Of a stretch of 7,209 nucleotides of DNA, positions 1 to 6,692 are shown piece after piece. The position numbers and the translations under genes are program-made. The notes under the pieces were generated by a model that worked only from the letters and a program-made list of their open reading frames with translations, did no database searches and had not been told where the DNA came from. Each line of letters opens with the position of its first letter. The first letter of the stretch is position 1. Origin of the DNA: Anaerolineae bacterium (lineage in GTDB: Bacteria; Chloroflexota; Anaerolineae; DRVO01); the NCBI GenBank assembly GCA_012719195.1, contig JAAYAV010000289.1:1-7209 (forward strand), written 5' to 3'.

Positions 1-1887
1 CTCTGCTTCACTCACGACACCGGCCCGGCCGACTGCATCCGGCCTACTGAGAGTTGGGGCCGGCCGGAGCCGGCGGGCACCAAGTGGGGCGAGCGTGGGC
101 GCGGCTACTTCCCGGAGAGCCAATGCGGCCACACCATCGGTGCCCTGGCCCGCACCGCTGCCTTCCTGCGGGACAGTCTCGGCGACGAGGAGCGAGCCCT
201 TCTGGCCGCGATCGCCGCCGACTATCTGGAGCGCTTCGGAGCCATGGATCCCAAGAACGGTGTCTATGCCGATACCCAGATGGAAGAGAACGCCTGGACG
301 ACGGAAGGGCTGACGGCGTCGCTCCTTCTCCTTCCCAACCATCCGGACCGAGAGGCGCTCTGGGAGAAGACGCGTCTGTGGATGTTCCGCACCGCCACTC
401 GCCCCCAGGACGTCCACAACCACTTGCCCTTCGCCGGGGGCAAGACGGTGCGCGACCTCTGCGGCCGCACCTTCACCACCCTCCCCGACGGCACCGCCGA
501 GAACCACTACATGGTGCACCCCGGTTACATGATGAGCGGCGTCACCTTCTCCGGCCTCGTCGCTACCATGCTGCGCCTCTACGGTCAGGACATCCCCGAT
601 GAGTTGTGGTGGCACCGCCGCGACATCTACGAACTCCTGAAGGCCTGGGCGGACGACACCGGCGCCATGCACCCCATCCAGGGCATGGACTGGCCCTACC
701 TCTCCTATCCCGGCAACTGCTTCTTCCACGCCGTAGGGTCCGAGCATCTGCGCGATCCGCAGGCTGCCTACTTGGAGCGCCTTGCCCTCGCCGTCGTCGA
801 GCAGGCCATGCCCGCCCACGGGGGGCGGGCGGTGCCGGAGAGCGTCCTGGCTCACTGCCACAGCATCCAGGATCCCGCCATCATGTCCGAGCGGAGCGGC
901 GCTAACCTGGCCCAGTCCTATCTCATTCACCGTCTGGGCGACGGTGGTCCCTCGCCCGAGACCCGCGTTGCTTTCGAGGCCGCCCAGGCGGGCGTGCACG
1001 TCTACCCTCATGGCGGGGCCCTGCTGCACCGTCACCCCCACGGCAAGACCAGCCTCGCCTGGCGCAACTGCACCATGGTCCTGCCCAACACCTCCGAGGG
1101 CATGCGCCTGGTGGGCCCGGCTTCGGGCACGATGCTGGCCCAGGTGGTGGTTCGAGACCGGCCCGCCTCCACCGTCGAACGGATCCTGCGGGTGCGCGAG
1201 ATGGAGGACCGGGCGGCGGTGTACTTTGTGGAGGACATCTGCCGGGAGAGCTTGCGACGGTACGTGCTCTTCTTCACCCTTCCCGATGGCCGCTGCCTGA
1301 CAGCAGAGAAGCTATCCGCCCTGGAGGACGTTACCGTCGAGCGGCTGGAGCAGGGTTTCCTGGAGGTCATGAGCGACCCCTACTTCGGCGATCACCCCGA
1401 CGGGAAGGGACACCGGAGCCTGCATTGGGCCGGTGGCGAGCGCGACCTGCTCGGCTTCGCGTCTTCCTCACCGGAAGATGACGTTGCCATCGCCCTCGAG
1501 GGCGCCTGGCTGAACGTGGACGATCGCTTCGGGCTGGTCTTCGCCGGTAGTGGCGAGGCCGTTTATGTGAATCGCCACTGCTTCCGCCCTTGGCATGCCG
1601 TGACGGACACCATCACGCTCAGCCGGCAGAGCGATCCGCGGCACTTCGCTGCCGGCGAGGAGGTGGCGCGTTTGGTCGCTCTCTGGTGCCCGCAGGAGGA
1701 CCATCTCACCACGGCGCAGCGCCCACTGCCGGCGGTCACCTGGGCCGATGACGGTGTCTCTATCACGGTGGAGGGGTACGAGTGCCTGGCCGACCTCAGC
1801 AAGGCGGAGGCCGACCTGCGCGCGGCCGGCGGCATAGTGCCGCTCGGCGCCTTCGAGCCTGCCATCCGTCCGCTTGCTCGCCAATAG
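1..1887 (+). CDS. Helix-rich plus beta-rich protein, possibly polysaccharide-lyase-like (5' partial)
   Basis: The reading frame is open from the first base of the window to TAG at 1885-1887, giving 628 visible residues; the true start lies upstream. The in-frame ATG at 244 is not the start, because the 81 codons before it are coding-like and continue the helical pattern. Roughly residues 40-320 look all-helical with many aromatic and His residues, including the cluster ENHYMVHPGY (nt 499-528). Roughly residues 330-600 look strand-rich, starting near YPHGGALLHRHPHGKTS and including WLNVDDRFGLV (nt 1507-1539). A helical toroid followed by a beta-sandwich is the architecture of heparinase II/III and PL8-type lyases, so an intracellular or secreted lyase or hydrolase is plausible. 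The exact family was not recognised by motif, and a glycoside hydrolase with an alpha/alpha barrel is an alternative. It lies upstream of a solute importer in the same orientation, which fits a role in processing the imported substrate. Confidence 0.8.
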   Translation, partial: LCFTHDTGPADCIRPTESWGRPEPAGTKWGERGRGYFPESQCGHTIGALARTAAFLRDSLGDEERALLAAIAADYLERFGAMDPKNGVYADTQMEENAWTTEGLTASLLLLPNHPDREALWEKTRLWMFRTATRPQDVHNHLPFAGGKTVRDLCGRTFTTLPDGTAENHYMVHPGYMMSGVTFSGLVATMLRLYGQDIPDELWWHRRDIYELLKAWADDTGAMHPIQGMDWPYLSYPGNCFFHAVGSEHLRDPQAAYLERLALAVVEQAMPAHGGRAVPESVLAHCHSIQDPAIMSERSGANLAQSYLIHRLGDGGPSPETRVAFEAAQAGVHVYPHGGALLHRHPHGKTSLAWRNCTMVLPNTSEGMRLVGPASGTMLAQVVVRDRPASTVERILRVREMEDRAAVYFVEDICRESLRRYVLFFTLPDGRCLTAEKLSALEDVTVERLEQGFLEVMSDPYFGDHPDGKGHRSLHWAGGERDLLGFASSSPEDDVAIALEGAWLNVDDRFGLVFAGSGEAVYVNRHCFRPWHAVTDTITLSRQSDPRHFAAGEEVARLVALWCPQEDHLTTAQRPLPAVTWADDGVSITVEGYECLADLSKAEADLRAAGGIVPLGAFEPAIRPLARQ

Positions 1888-1898
1888 CACACACAGCC

Positions 1899-1913
1899 CC
1901 ACCATATAGGTGG
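1899..1913 (+). terminator. Weak hairpin after the upstream gene
   Basis: CCACC-ATATA-GGTGG forms a 5-bp perfect stem 12 bases after the stop codon of the upstream gene. There is no T-run behind it, so it is at best a weak or factor-assisted terminator or a 3'-end stabilising hairpin. Confidence 0.25.
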
Positions 1914-1952
1914 CATGAAAGCTTGATTAGGGGTTTTGCTGGATACTGCCCC

Positions 1953-1981
1953 TTGAAGTGGAGTTCGCTGCTGGCTATACT
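1953..1981 (+). promoter_or_regulatory. Sigma70-type promoter candidate for the transporter operon
   Basis: The -35 element TTGAAG (1953-1958, 4 of 6 consensus bases) and the -10 element TATACT (1976-1981, 5 of 6) are separated by exactly 17 bases. Transcription would start near 1988, leaving a leader of about 208 bases before the binding-protein ATG. This is the best-matching promoter I found in the gap, in a GC-rich genome where TATACT is uncommon. It has not been tested. Confidence 0.5.
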
Positions 1982-2161
1982 TCCTTCATCGGAATGTGCC
2001 TTGCCGATCACTGGAACCGAACCCAGATAACTGGTTGCTGACGAAGGCGTCTACTGCCCCTAGAGACCATCGCTTTCCGTACGACAGCCTACCGGGCTCG
2101 CCGGGTACCCTCCGGGGGGAGGGGCGACAATCGGACTCAGCGAGCCTGTGCTGTATGTGCC

Positions 2162-2174
2162 GACGGTATCCGTC
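2162..2174 (+). promoter_or_regulatory. Short perfect inverted repeat upstream of the binding-protein gene
   Basis: GACGG-TAT-CCGTC is a perfect 5-bp inverted repeat lying 8 bases before the ribosome-binding site. It could be a repressor operator or a small RNA hairpin affecting translation. Its left arm overlaps the right arm (2160-2163) of another possible hairpin at 2131-2163, so the two cannot form together. A repeat this short could also be chance. Confidence 0.25.
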
Positions 2175-2182
2175 TCACAACC

Positions 2183-2190
2183 GAGGGAGG
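2183..2190 (+). promoter_or_regulatory. Ribosome-binding site that fixes the binding-protein start
   Basis: GAGGGAGG lies 5 bases before the ATG at 2196. It decides the start against the upstream in-frame GTG at 2148, which would add 16 residues ahead of the export signal. Confidence 0.75.
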
Positions 2191-2195
2191 TTCAC

Positions 2196-4205
2196 ATGTC
2201 CGAGAGCAGGTTGACCCGCCGCCAACTTCTGCGTGTGTCCGCCATCGCCACCGGAGCTGCCGTGGCTACTGCCTGCGGTGGAGCGCCCCCCGCTGCCACC
2301 ACCGCCCCGGCTGAGCCGGCTGCTACCACCGCTCCGGCGGCCCCCGCCGCCACTACCGCCCCGGCTGAGCCGGCTGCCACCACCGCTCCTGCTGCCGAGG
2401 CTCCGCCCTCCAAGTACGGTGAGGCCCCCATGCTGGCCGATATGGTCGCCGCCGGCGAGCTTCCGCCGGTAGAGGAACGTCTGCCGCTGGAGCCGCTGGT
2501 GACCCCAGTGGTCGAGGAGATCGGTCAGTACGGCGGCATCTGGGACATGGCCGTAACCGGCCAGGCCGACCTCAACGGCGCTCTGGGCTACCTGATCGAG
2601 CCCTGGATCCTCTACAACGATGCCGGCGATGCCTGGGCGCCCAACCTGGCCAAGGCAGTGGAGATCAATCCGGAAGGGTCCGAGTTCACCTTCCACATGC
2701 GCGAGGGCATGAAGTGGTCTGATGGTGAGCCCTTCACCGCCGACGACGTCATGTTCTGGTATGAGGACCTGGTGCTGGACGACGAGCTCTCGCCGAGCAA
2801 GCCGGGCTGGCTCAAGTCCGAGGGCGAGTTGGCAGTGGTCAGCAAGGTGGACGATTACACCTTCAAGGTTACCTTCGCCCAGCCCGCCGGCCTGTTCCTG
2901 CCCTACATCGCCTACGTATGGGGCACCCGCGACATGTGGGCCCCGAAGCACTACCTCACGCAGTTCCATCCCAAGTATGCCGATGCCGACGAACTGGCGG
3001 CGAAGGTGGCTGATGCCGGTTTCGAGACCTGGGTGCAGCTGATGGGTGACCGGCGCCAGGAGCGGATGAACGCGGATGTCCCGGTCATCTACGCCTGGAA
3101 GCTGAAGGAACTCGGCCCACCCTGGGTCTTCGAGCGCAACCCCTACTTCTACAAGGTGGATCCGGAAGGAAATCAGCTTCCGTACATCGACACCGTGCGC
3201 GCCAGCGCTGTCGAGAATGCCTCCATGATTTCCATGAAGGCGCTCGCCGGCGAGCTAGGCTACCAAGCCCGCAACATCGCCTTCACCGATATGCCCCTCT
3301 ACATGGACAACCGGGAGAAGGGCGACTACCGGGTCATCAAGAAGATGGGCGAGAACGTCGGCTACACCGTCTTCCCCAACCAGAACTTCGTGGGCGACGA
3401 CGGCATGCTCGAGGTGATCAAGGACATCAACTTCCGCAAGGCCCTCAACCTGGCCATCGATCGGGATGAGATCAACGACCTGATCTACCTAGGTGAGCGC
3501 ACCAGCATTCCGGAGATTTTCCCTCTCCTGGAGGGAGAGACCGAGCTATTCGACCACATCCGCCTGGACGTGGATGCGGCCAACGCCCTGCTCGATGAGG
3601 CCGGCTACGAGATGGGGCCCGACGGGGTGCGTCTGCGGCCGGACGGCGAGCCGCTCATCCTCAAGGTGGACGTCTTCTCCGGGCCCGCCAACATGGACCC
3701 GGCGGAACTGGTGTCCAACTACTGGGCCGACATAGGCGTGCAAACGTCGCCAGAGGAGATCTCCTACGACCTCTGGTGGCCGCGGATCTACTCGCATGAG
3801 TACGCCTTCTGCGGGTACGTGAAGGACGGCCTCCAGAAGCTGGCCTGCTACGTCTACCTGCGCTCCTACGCGGCGGTGGATCACAGCACCTACTGGGCTC
3901 CGGCGTGGGGCAACTGGTACATGACCGGCGGCTCGGAGGGCATCGAGCCCGACGTCGAGGATGTCCGTCAGGGACAGCTGCTCTTCGACAAGGCCAAAGT
4001 CACGGTCGATACGGACGAGCTGCTGAACATCTTGGCTGAGATCCAGCGTCTGGACCTGAAGAACGTCTGGGAAGTGCTGACGGTGGGCGCCGGCCCCGGC
4101 ATCACCATCGTCAAGAACAACTTCCGTAACGTTCCAGATTATCAGATCTCCTTGCTGAGCGACTCCGACATGTGGGCGGAGCAGTACTTCATCAAGCAAG
4201 CCTAG
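2196..4205 (+). CDS. ABC transporter substrate-binding lipoprotein, SBP_bac_5 (DppA/OppA) family
   Basis: This 669-aa protein is the extracytoplasmic, membrane-anchored binding protein of an ABC importer. Residues 1-27 form a lipoprotein export signal with a twin-arginine-like motif (TRRQLLR, residues 7-13), a short hydrophobic stretch and a lipobox ending ATAC, with the lipidated Cys at 27. Residues 32-67 are four 9-residue Ala/Pro/Thr repeats, a flexible tether. Family features follow: YGG at 112-114, the stretch around KWSDGEPFTADDV (173-185), which is the classical SBP_bac_5 signature region, and INFRKALNLAIDRDEI (411-426). At 669 aa it is clearly longer than typical DppA (about 535 aa), matching the long subgroup often found next to carbohydrate genes in Chloroflexota and alpha-proteobacteria. 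The ligand cannot be read from sequence; the flanking lyase-like proteins suggest an oligosaccharide rather than a peptide (inference). It is the first gene of the transporter set, 155 bases before the permease gene. Confidence 0.93.
   Translation: MSESRLTRRQLLRVSAIATGAAVATACGGAPPAATTAPAEPAATTAPAAPAATTAPAEPAATTAPAAEAPPSKYGEAPMLADMVAAGELPPVEERLPLEPLVTPVVEEIGQYGGIWDMAVTGQADLNGALGYLIEPWILYNDAGDAWAPNLAKAVEINPEGSEFTFHMREGMKWSDGEPFTADDVMFWYEDLVLDDELSPSKPGWLKSEGELAVVSKVDDYTFKVTFAQPAGLFLPYIAYVWGTRDMWAPKHYLTQFHPKYADADELAAKVADAGFETWVQLMGDRRQERMNADVPVIYAWKLKELGPPWVFERNPYFYKVDPEGNQLPYIDTVRASAVENASMISMKALAGELGYQARNIAFTDMPLYMDNREKGDYRVIKKMGENVGYTVFPNQNFVGDDGMLEVIKDINFRKALNLAIDRDEINDLIYLGERTSIPEIFPLLEGETELFDHIRLDVDAANALLDEAGYEMGPDGVRLRPDGEPLILKVDVFSGPANMDPAELVSNYWADIGVQTSPEEISYDLWWPRIYSHEYAFCGYVKDGLQKLACYVYLRSYAAVDHSTYWAPAWGNWYMTGGSEGIEPDVEDVRQGQLLFDKAKVTVDTDELLNILAEIQRLDLKNVWEVLTVGAGPGITIVKNNFRNVPDYQISLLSDSDMWAEQYFIKQA
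2289..2396 (+). repeat. In-frame tandem repeat, 4 x 27 bp, coding the lipoprotein linker
   Basis: Four 27-bp units encode PAATTAPAE, PAATTAPAA, PAATTAPAE and PAATTAPAA. Units 1 and 3 match at 25 of 27 bases, and units 2 and 4 at 24 of 27. Units 1 and 2 match at only 21 of 27. The array is therefore a duplicated 54-bp dimer (2289-2342 and 2343-2396). It codes for a flexible spacer between the lipid anchor and the binding domain. Confidence 0.9.
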
Positions 4206-4225
4206 GCTCTCGACTTACGGCCGAC

Positions 4226-4334
4226 GCTTGACACAGAGAGGGGGCAGAGGACTGTCCGTGAGGACCAGCCTCTGTCCCCACGCCTACCTGGCCTCTCGCC
4301 ACCTAACCGCGAGCCTATCGCATCTGTGTCAGGC
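4226..4334 (+). promoter_or_regulatory. Structured intercistronic RNA between binding-protein and permease genes
   Basis: The gap between the two genes contains nested inverted repeats. The outer stem is GCTTGACACAGA (4226-4237) with TCTGTGTCAGGC (4323-4334): 12 bp with one G-U pair. Inside it, GGGGGCAGAGG (4240-4250) pairs with CCTCTGTCCCC (4269-4279): 11 bp with one G-U. That hairpin continues through CT/AG and GTCC/GGAC with single-base bulges to a GUGA tetraloop (4258-4261). A third small hairpin CTCGC/GCGAG (4295-4299 with 4309-4313) completes a possible three-way junction. No T-run follows, so this is not a standard intrinsic terminator. A likely role is to stabilise the upstream SBP mRNA or reduce read-through so that the SBP exceeds the permeases, as intercistronic hairpins do in other SBP-permease operons. 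No known RNA family was recognised. Confidence 0.6.
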
Positions 4335-4360
4335 CTCAATCCTTACTGGAGCGGACCTGC

Positions 4361-5359
4361 ATGCTGACCTACATCCTTAGGCGCGTGCTCTACGCCATTC
4401 CCACCCTGGTCCTCATCACCATTGTCTCGTTCGCCATTATCGAGCTCCCGCCAGGAGACTACCTCAGCAGCTACGTGGCCCAGCTGGAGGCTCGTGGCGA
4501 GAGGGTTAGTGGCGAAGAATTGGACGCGCTCAAGCAACGCTACGGCCTGGGAGCACCCATCTACACGCGGTACTGGAAGTGGGTCACTGGTCTGGTCCGA
4601 GGCGACTTCGGCGTTTCCTTCGAGTGGAACCGGCCCGTCTCCGAGCTGATCTATGACCGGCTGGGGCTCACGGCGGCAATCGCGCTCCTGAGCACGGCCT
4701 TCATCTGGGCCGTGGCTCTCCCCATCGGCATCTACTCCGCCACCCACCAGTACTCATTGAGCGACTACATCTTCACCTTCTTCGGCTTCCTGGGGGTCGG
4801 CATTCCCGACTTCCTCCTGGCGCTGGTCCTGCTGTGGTGGGCGTGGAGCACTTTCGGGGTAAATCTGGGCGGGCTGTACCCCATAGACTACGAGGGCCAG
4901 CCCTGGACGTGGGCCAAGGTCTTCGAGGTCTTCAAGCGCATCTGGCTGCCCATGCTCATCATCGGGACCAGCGGCACGGCGGGCATGATCCGCACCATGC
5001 GCGCGAACCTGCTAGATGAGCTCCGGCAGCCCTACGTCATCACCGCCCGGGCCAAGGGGCTCAAGGAACGCAACGTCACCCTCAAGTACCCGGTGCGAAT
5101 CGCTCTCAACCCCTTCATAAGTACCGTCGGTTGGATGCTTCCCGGCCTCATCTCGGGGGCGACCATCGTCTCGATTGTGCTCAGCCTGCCCACCAACGGC
5201 CCCATGCTGCTCAAGGCGCTGATGTCGCAGGACATGTATCTGGCGGGGTCGTTTGTCTTCCTGCTGAGCGCCCTTACCGTTGTGGGCACCCTGATTTCCG
5301 ACATCCTGTTGGTACTAGTCGACCCGCGCATCCGCTATAGCGGCGCGGGATCCCGGTAA
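4361..5359 (+). CDS. ABC importer permease subunit, DppB type
   Basis: This 332-aa inner-membrane protein forms one half of the translocation channel of a peptide/nickel-type ABC importer. The N-terminus MLTYILRRVLYAIPTLVLIT begins the first membrane segment (about 9-29), as is typical for DppB/OppB proteins. Further hydrophobic segments lie near 101-125, 138-164, 194-213, 253-275 and 296-320. YGLGAPIYTRYWKW (61-74) and GDFGVSF (81-87) are family-typical periplasmic motifs. The EAA loop that docks the ATPase is at about 225-252, with TARAKGLKERNV at its core. The C-terminus LVLVDPRIRY is also characteristic. Length is normal for the family. A GGAG (4348-4351) sits 9 bases before the ATG. The next permease gene starts 15 bases after the stop, so the two permeases are surely co-translated from one mRNA. 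Confidence 0.95.
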   Translation: MLTYILRRVLYAIPTLVLITIVSFAIIELPPGDYLSSYVAQLEARGERVSGEELDALKQRYGLGAPIYTRYWKWVTGLVRGDFGVSFEWNRPVSELIYDRLGLTAAIALLSTAFIWAVALPIGIYSATHQYSLSDYIFTFFGFLGVGIPDFLLALVLLWWAWSTFGVNLGGLYPIDYEGQPWTWAKVFEVFKRIWLPMLIIGTSGTAGMIRTMRANLLDELRQPYVITARAKGLKERNVTLKYPVRIALNPFISTVGWMLPGLISGATIVSIVLSLPTNGPMLLKALMSQDMYLAGSFVFLLSALTVVGTLISDILLVLVDPRIRYSGAGSR

Positions 5360-5374
5360 GGACGGCGGCCAAAG

Positions 5375-6529
5375 ATGACGGCTAACGCTCACGGCATGCC
5401 GGAAGGATCCGTAGTTACCGCCCACGCCGAGACCGAAGACACCATATTCGTTGCGTCCCAATGGCAGTTGATGTGGTGGCGATTCCGCAAGCATCGCTTG
5501 GCCAACATAGGCGCGACGGTGGTCATTCTCTTCTACATCGGCGCCATCTTCTGTGAGTTCTGGGCTCCGTACGACCCCAACACCTACGAGCGCAACCTAA
5601 CCTTCGTGCCTCCCATGAAGGTCTATTTACACTCCGAGGGTCAGTTCCACTGGCCACCCGTAACCTATGGCCTGGTTCGCACCCGCGACCCGGAGACGTA
5701 CATCATCACCTACGAGGAAGACCGAAGCGTGGCCTATCCGCTTCGCTTCTTCGTCAAGGGCGACTCGTACAGGCTCTGGGGCCTCTTGGACTCGGACAGG
5801 CACTTCTTCGGTCTGGGCGGTGGTGAGGACGACCAGCGTGTCTACGTCCTGGGCACTGACCGGCTCGGACGCGACATGTTCTCCCGCATTTTCTTCGGTT
5901 CCCGCATCTCGCTCTCCATCGGCCTGCTCGGAGTGTTCATTTCGCTGGTGATTGGCATCATCGCGGGCGGTTTCTCCGGCTACCTGGGCGGAGTCCTGGA
6001 CGAGATCATGCAGAGGATCATCGAGTTCCTCCGCTCCATTCCCACCATTCCGCTGTGGATGGCACTCAGCGCCGCCTTGCCCCGGGAGTGGAGCACCGTA
6101 CAGCGCTACTTCGCCATCGTCGTGCTCCTGTCGCTGATCGGGTGGACGGGCCTGGCACGCGTGGTGCGCGGCCGGTTCCTGGCTATCCGCGAGGAGGACT
6201 TCGTCATGGCCGCCCGGCTGCAGGGGGCGAACGAGTCGCGCATCGTGTTCCGCCACATGCTCCCCTCCTTCCTCAGCTACATCATTGCCAGCGTGACTCT
6301 TTCCATCCCCGGCATGATCCTGGGTGAGACTAGCCTGTCGTTCCTGGGGCTGGGGTTGCGGCCGCCCACCATCAGTTGGGGGGTGCTCCTGCAGGAGGCG
6401 CAGAACCTGCAGACGGTGGCGCTCGCCCCCTGGCTGCTCATCCCGGCCCTGTTTGTGGTAGCTGCCATACTCTCCTTCAACTTCATGGGCGACGGACTGC
6501 GGGACGCCGCTGACCCCTACTCCCGCTAG
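5375..6529 (+). CDS. ABC importer permease subunit, DppC type, with enlarged periplasmic region
   Basis: This 384-aa protein is the second channel subunit. After a short cytoplasmic tail, FRKHRLANIGATVVILFYIG starts the first membrane segment (about 42-62). LGTDRLGRDMFSRIFFGSR (159-177) is the family hallmark just before the second segment. The EAA loop lies at about 275-300, with AARLQGANESRIVFRHMLP. ETSLSFLGLGLRPPTISWG (318-336) and the C-terminal GDGLRDAADP are typical of DppC. It is longer than ordinary DppC (about 300 aa) because nearly 100 residues (63-158), rich in aromatic and charged residues, separate segment 1 from the LGTD motif. YejE-type permeases carry a similar but shorter extension. 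AAGGA (5358-5362) overlaps the previous stop and serves as ribosome-binding site with a longish 12-base spacing; ATG 5396 lacks one. No ATPase gene follows. Confidence 0.94.
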   Translation: MTANAHGMPEGSVVTAHAETEDTIFVASQWQLMWWRFRKHRLANIGATVVILFYIGAIFCEFWAPYDPNTYERNLTFVPPMKVYLHSEGQFHWPPVTYGLVRTRDPETYIITYEEDRSVAYPLRFFVKGDSYRLWGLLDSDRHFFGLGGGEDDQRVYVLGTDRLGRDMFSRIFFGSRISLSIGLLGVFISLVIGIIAGGFSGYLGGVLDEIMQRIIEFLRSIPTIPLWMALSAALPREWSTVQRYFAIVVLLSLIGWTGLARVVRGRFLAIREEDFVMAARLQGANESRIVFRHMLPSFLSYIIASVTLSIPGMILGETSLSFLGLGLRPPTISWGVLLQEAQNLQTVALAPWLLIPALFVVAAILSFNFMGDGLRDAADPYSR

Positions 6530-6554
6530 CGCTGCGCCCCAGTCGCGTCGGAGC

Positions 6555-6583
6555 AAGGTCCTGCTGCCTCTAGGCAGGACCTT
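6555..6583 (+). terminator. Hairpin terminator closing the transporter operon
   Basis: AAGGTCCTGC (6555-6564) and GCAGGACCTT (6574-6583) form a perfect 10-bp stem with a 9-base loop, 25 bases after the last transporter stop codon. The 3' arm ends in TT and is followed by CCGTTGT, a poor T-run. It may therefore be an imperfect intrinsic terminator or a 3'-end hairpin. Its position between one operon and a fresh promoter supports a terminator role. The stem is symmetric and could act on either strand. Confidence 0.7.
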
Positions 6584-6609
6584 CCGTTGTGCCCGGCAGA
6601 GGTACCGGT

Positions 6610-6637
6610 TTGTGGCTCGGCCCTTTGATGCTACGAT
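6610..6637 (+). promoter_or_regulatory. Extended -10 promoter candidate for the downstream gene
   Basis: TGC-TACGAT (6629-6637) is an extended -10 element with the key TA...T bases. A weak -35, TTGTGG (6610-6615), lies 16 bases upstream. Transcription would start near 6644, about 50 bases before the ATG at 6693. The preceding hairpin implies that this gene is transcribed on its own. Confidence 0.4.
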
Positions 6638-6692
6638 TAGTCCAGTTCTCGCGGCGGCCCGGCCTGGCGCCGCAGCAGGAGGCGATCCGGCT

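Larger units (their letters stand above)
1888..2195 (+). other. Intergenic region with promoter and potential long 5' leader
   Basis: This 308-base gap holds no convincing gene. Reading from the left, it contains a small hairpin after the upstream stop (1899-1913), a sigma70-like promoter candidate (1953-1981), and then about 200 bases of potential leader. The leader has several short inverted repeats found by eye: ATCGG/CCGAT (1988-1992 with 2004-2008), CCAG-ATAA-CTGG (2023-2034), CCCTCC-GGGG-GGAGGG (2108-2123), an imperfect TCGG...CCGA hairpin (2131-2163) and GACGG-TAT-CCGTC (2162-2174). It ends in a strong ribosome-binding site. The 10-mer TACTGCCCCT occurs twice (1944-1953 and 2052-2061). 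No known riboswitch was recognised. Confidence 0.6.

Noticed and set aside
244..246. ATG as the true start of the first gene
   Set aside because: The frame is open and protein-like all the way to position 1, and no ribosome-binding site precedes 244. The gene is cut by the window edge.
54..602. Out-of-frame open frame over the start of the first gene
   Set aside because: The product is Arg/Pro/His-rich, typical of a shifted reading of GC-rich coding DNA; the main frame is open across the same stretch.
1981..1994. TTCC-N6-GGAA inverted repeat as an operator at the transcription start
   Set aside because: Only 4 bases per arm with no extension on either side; easily chance.
2148..2150. GTG as an earlier start of the binding-protein gene
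   Set aside because: It would place 16 residues before the export signal and lacks a good ribosome-binding site, while ATG 2196 has GAGGGAGG at 5 bases.
2289..2396. Tandem repeat as a CRISPR array
   Set aside because: The units are directly adjacent with no spacers and keep the reading frame of the lipoprotein linker.
2175..2969. Long antisense open frame opposite the binding-protein gene
   Set aside because: It mirrors the repeat-coding and GC-rich codon pattern of the real gene, translates to low-complexity Gly/Ser/Arg text and has no domain features.
3546..4199. Antisense open frame opposite the 3' half of the binding-protein gene
   Set aside because: It lies wholly inside a well-supported coding gene and shows no recognisable domain or initiation signal.
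4228..4233. Perfect TTGACA as a -35 box of an internal promoter for the permeases
   Set aside because: No -10-like sequence lies 16-18 bases downstream, and the bases are better explained as part of the outer RNA stem.
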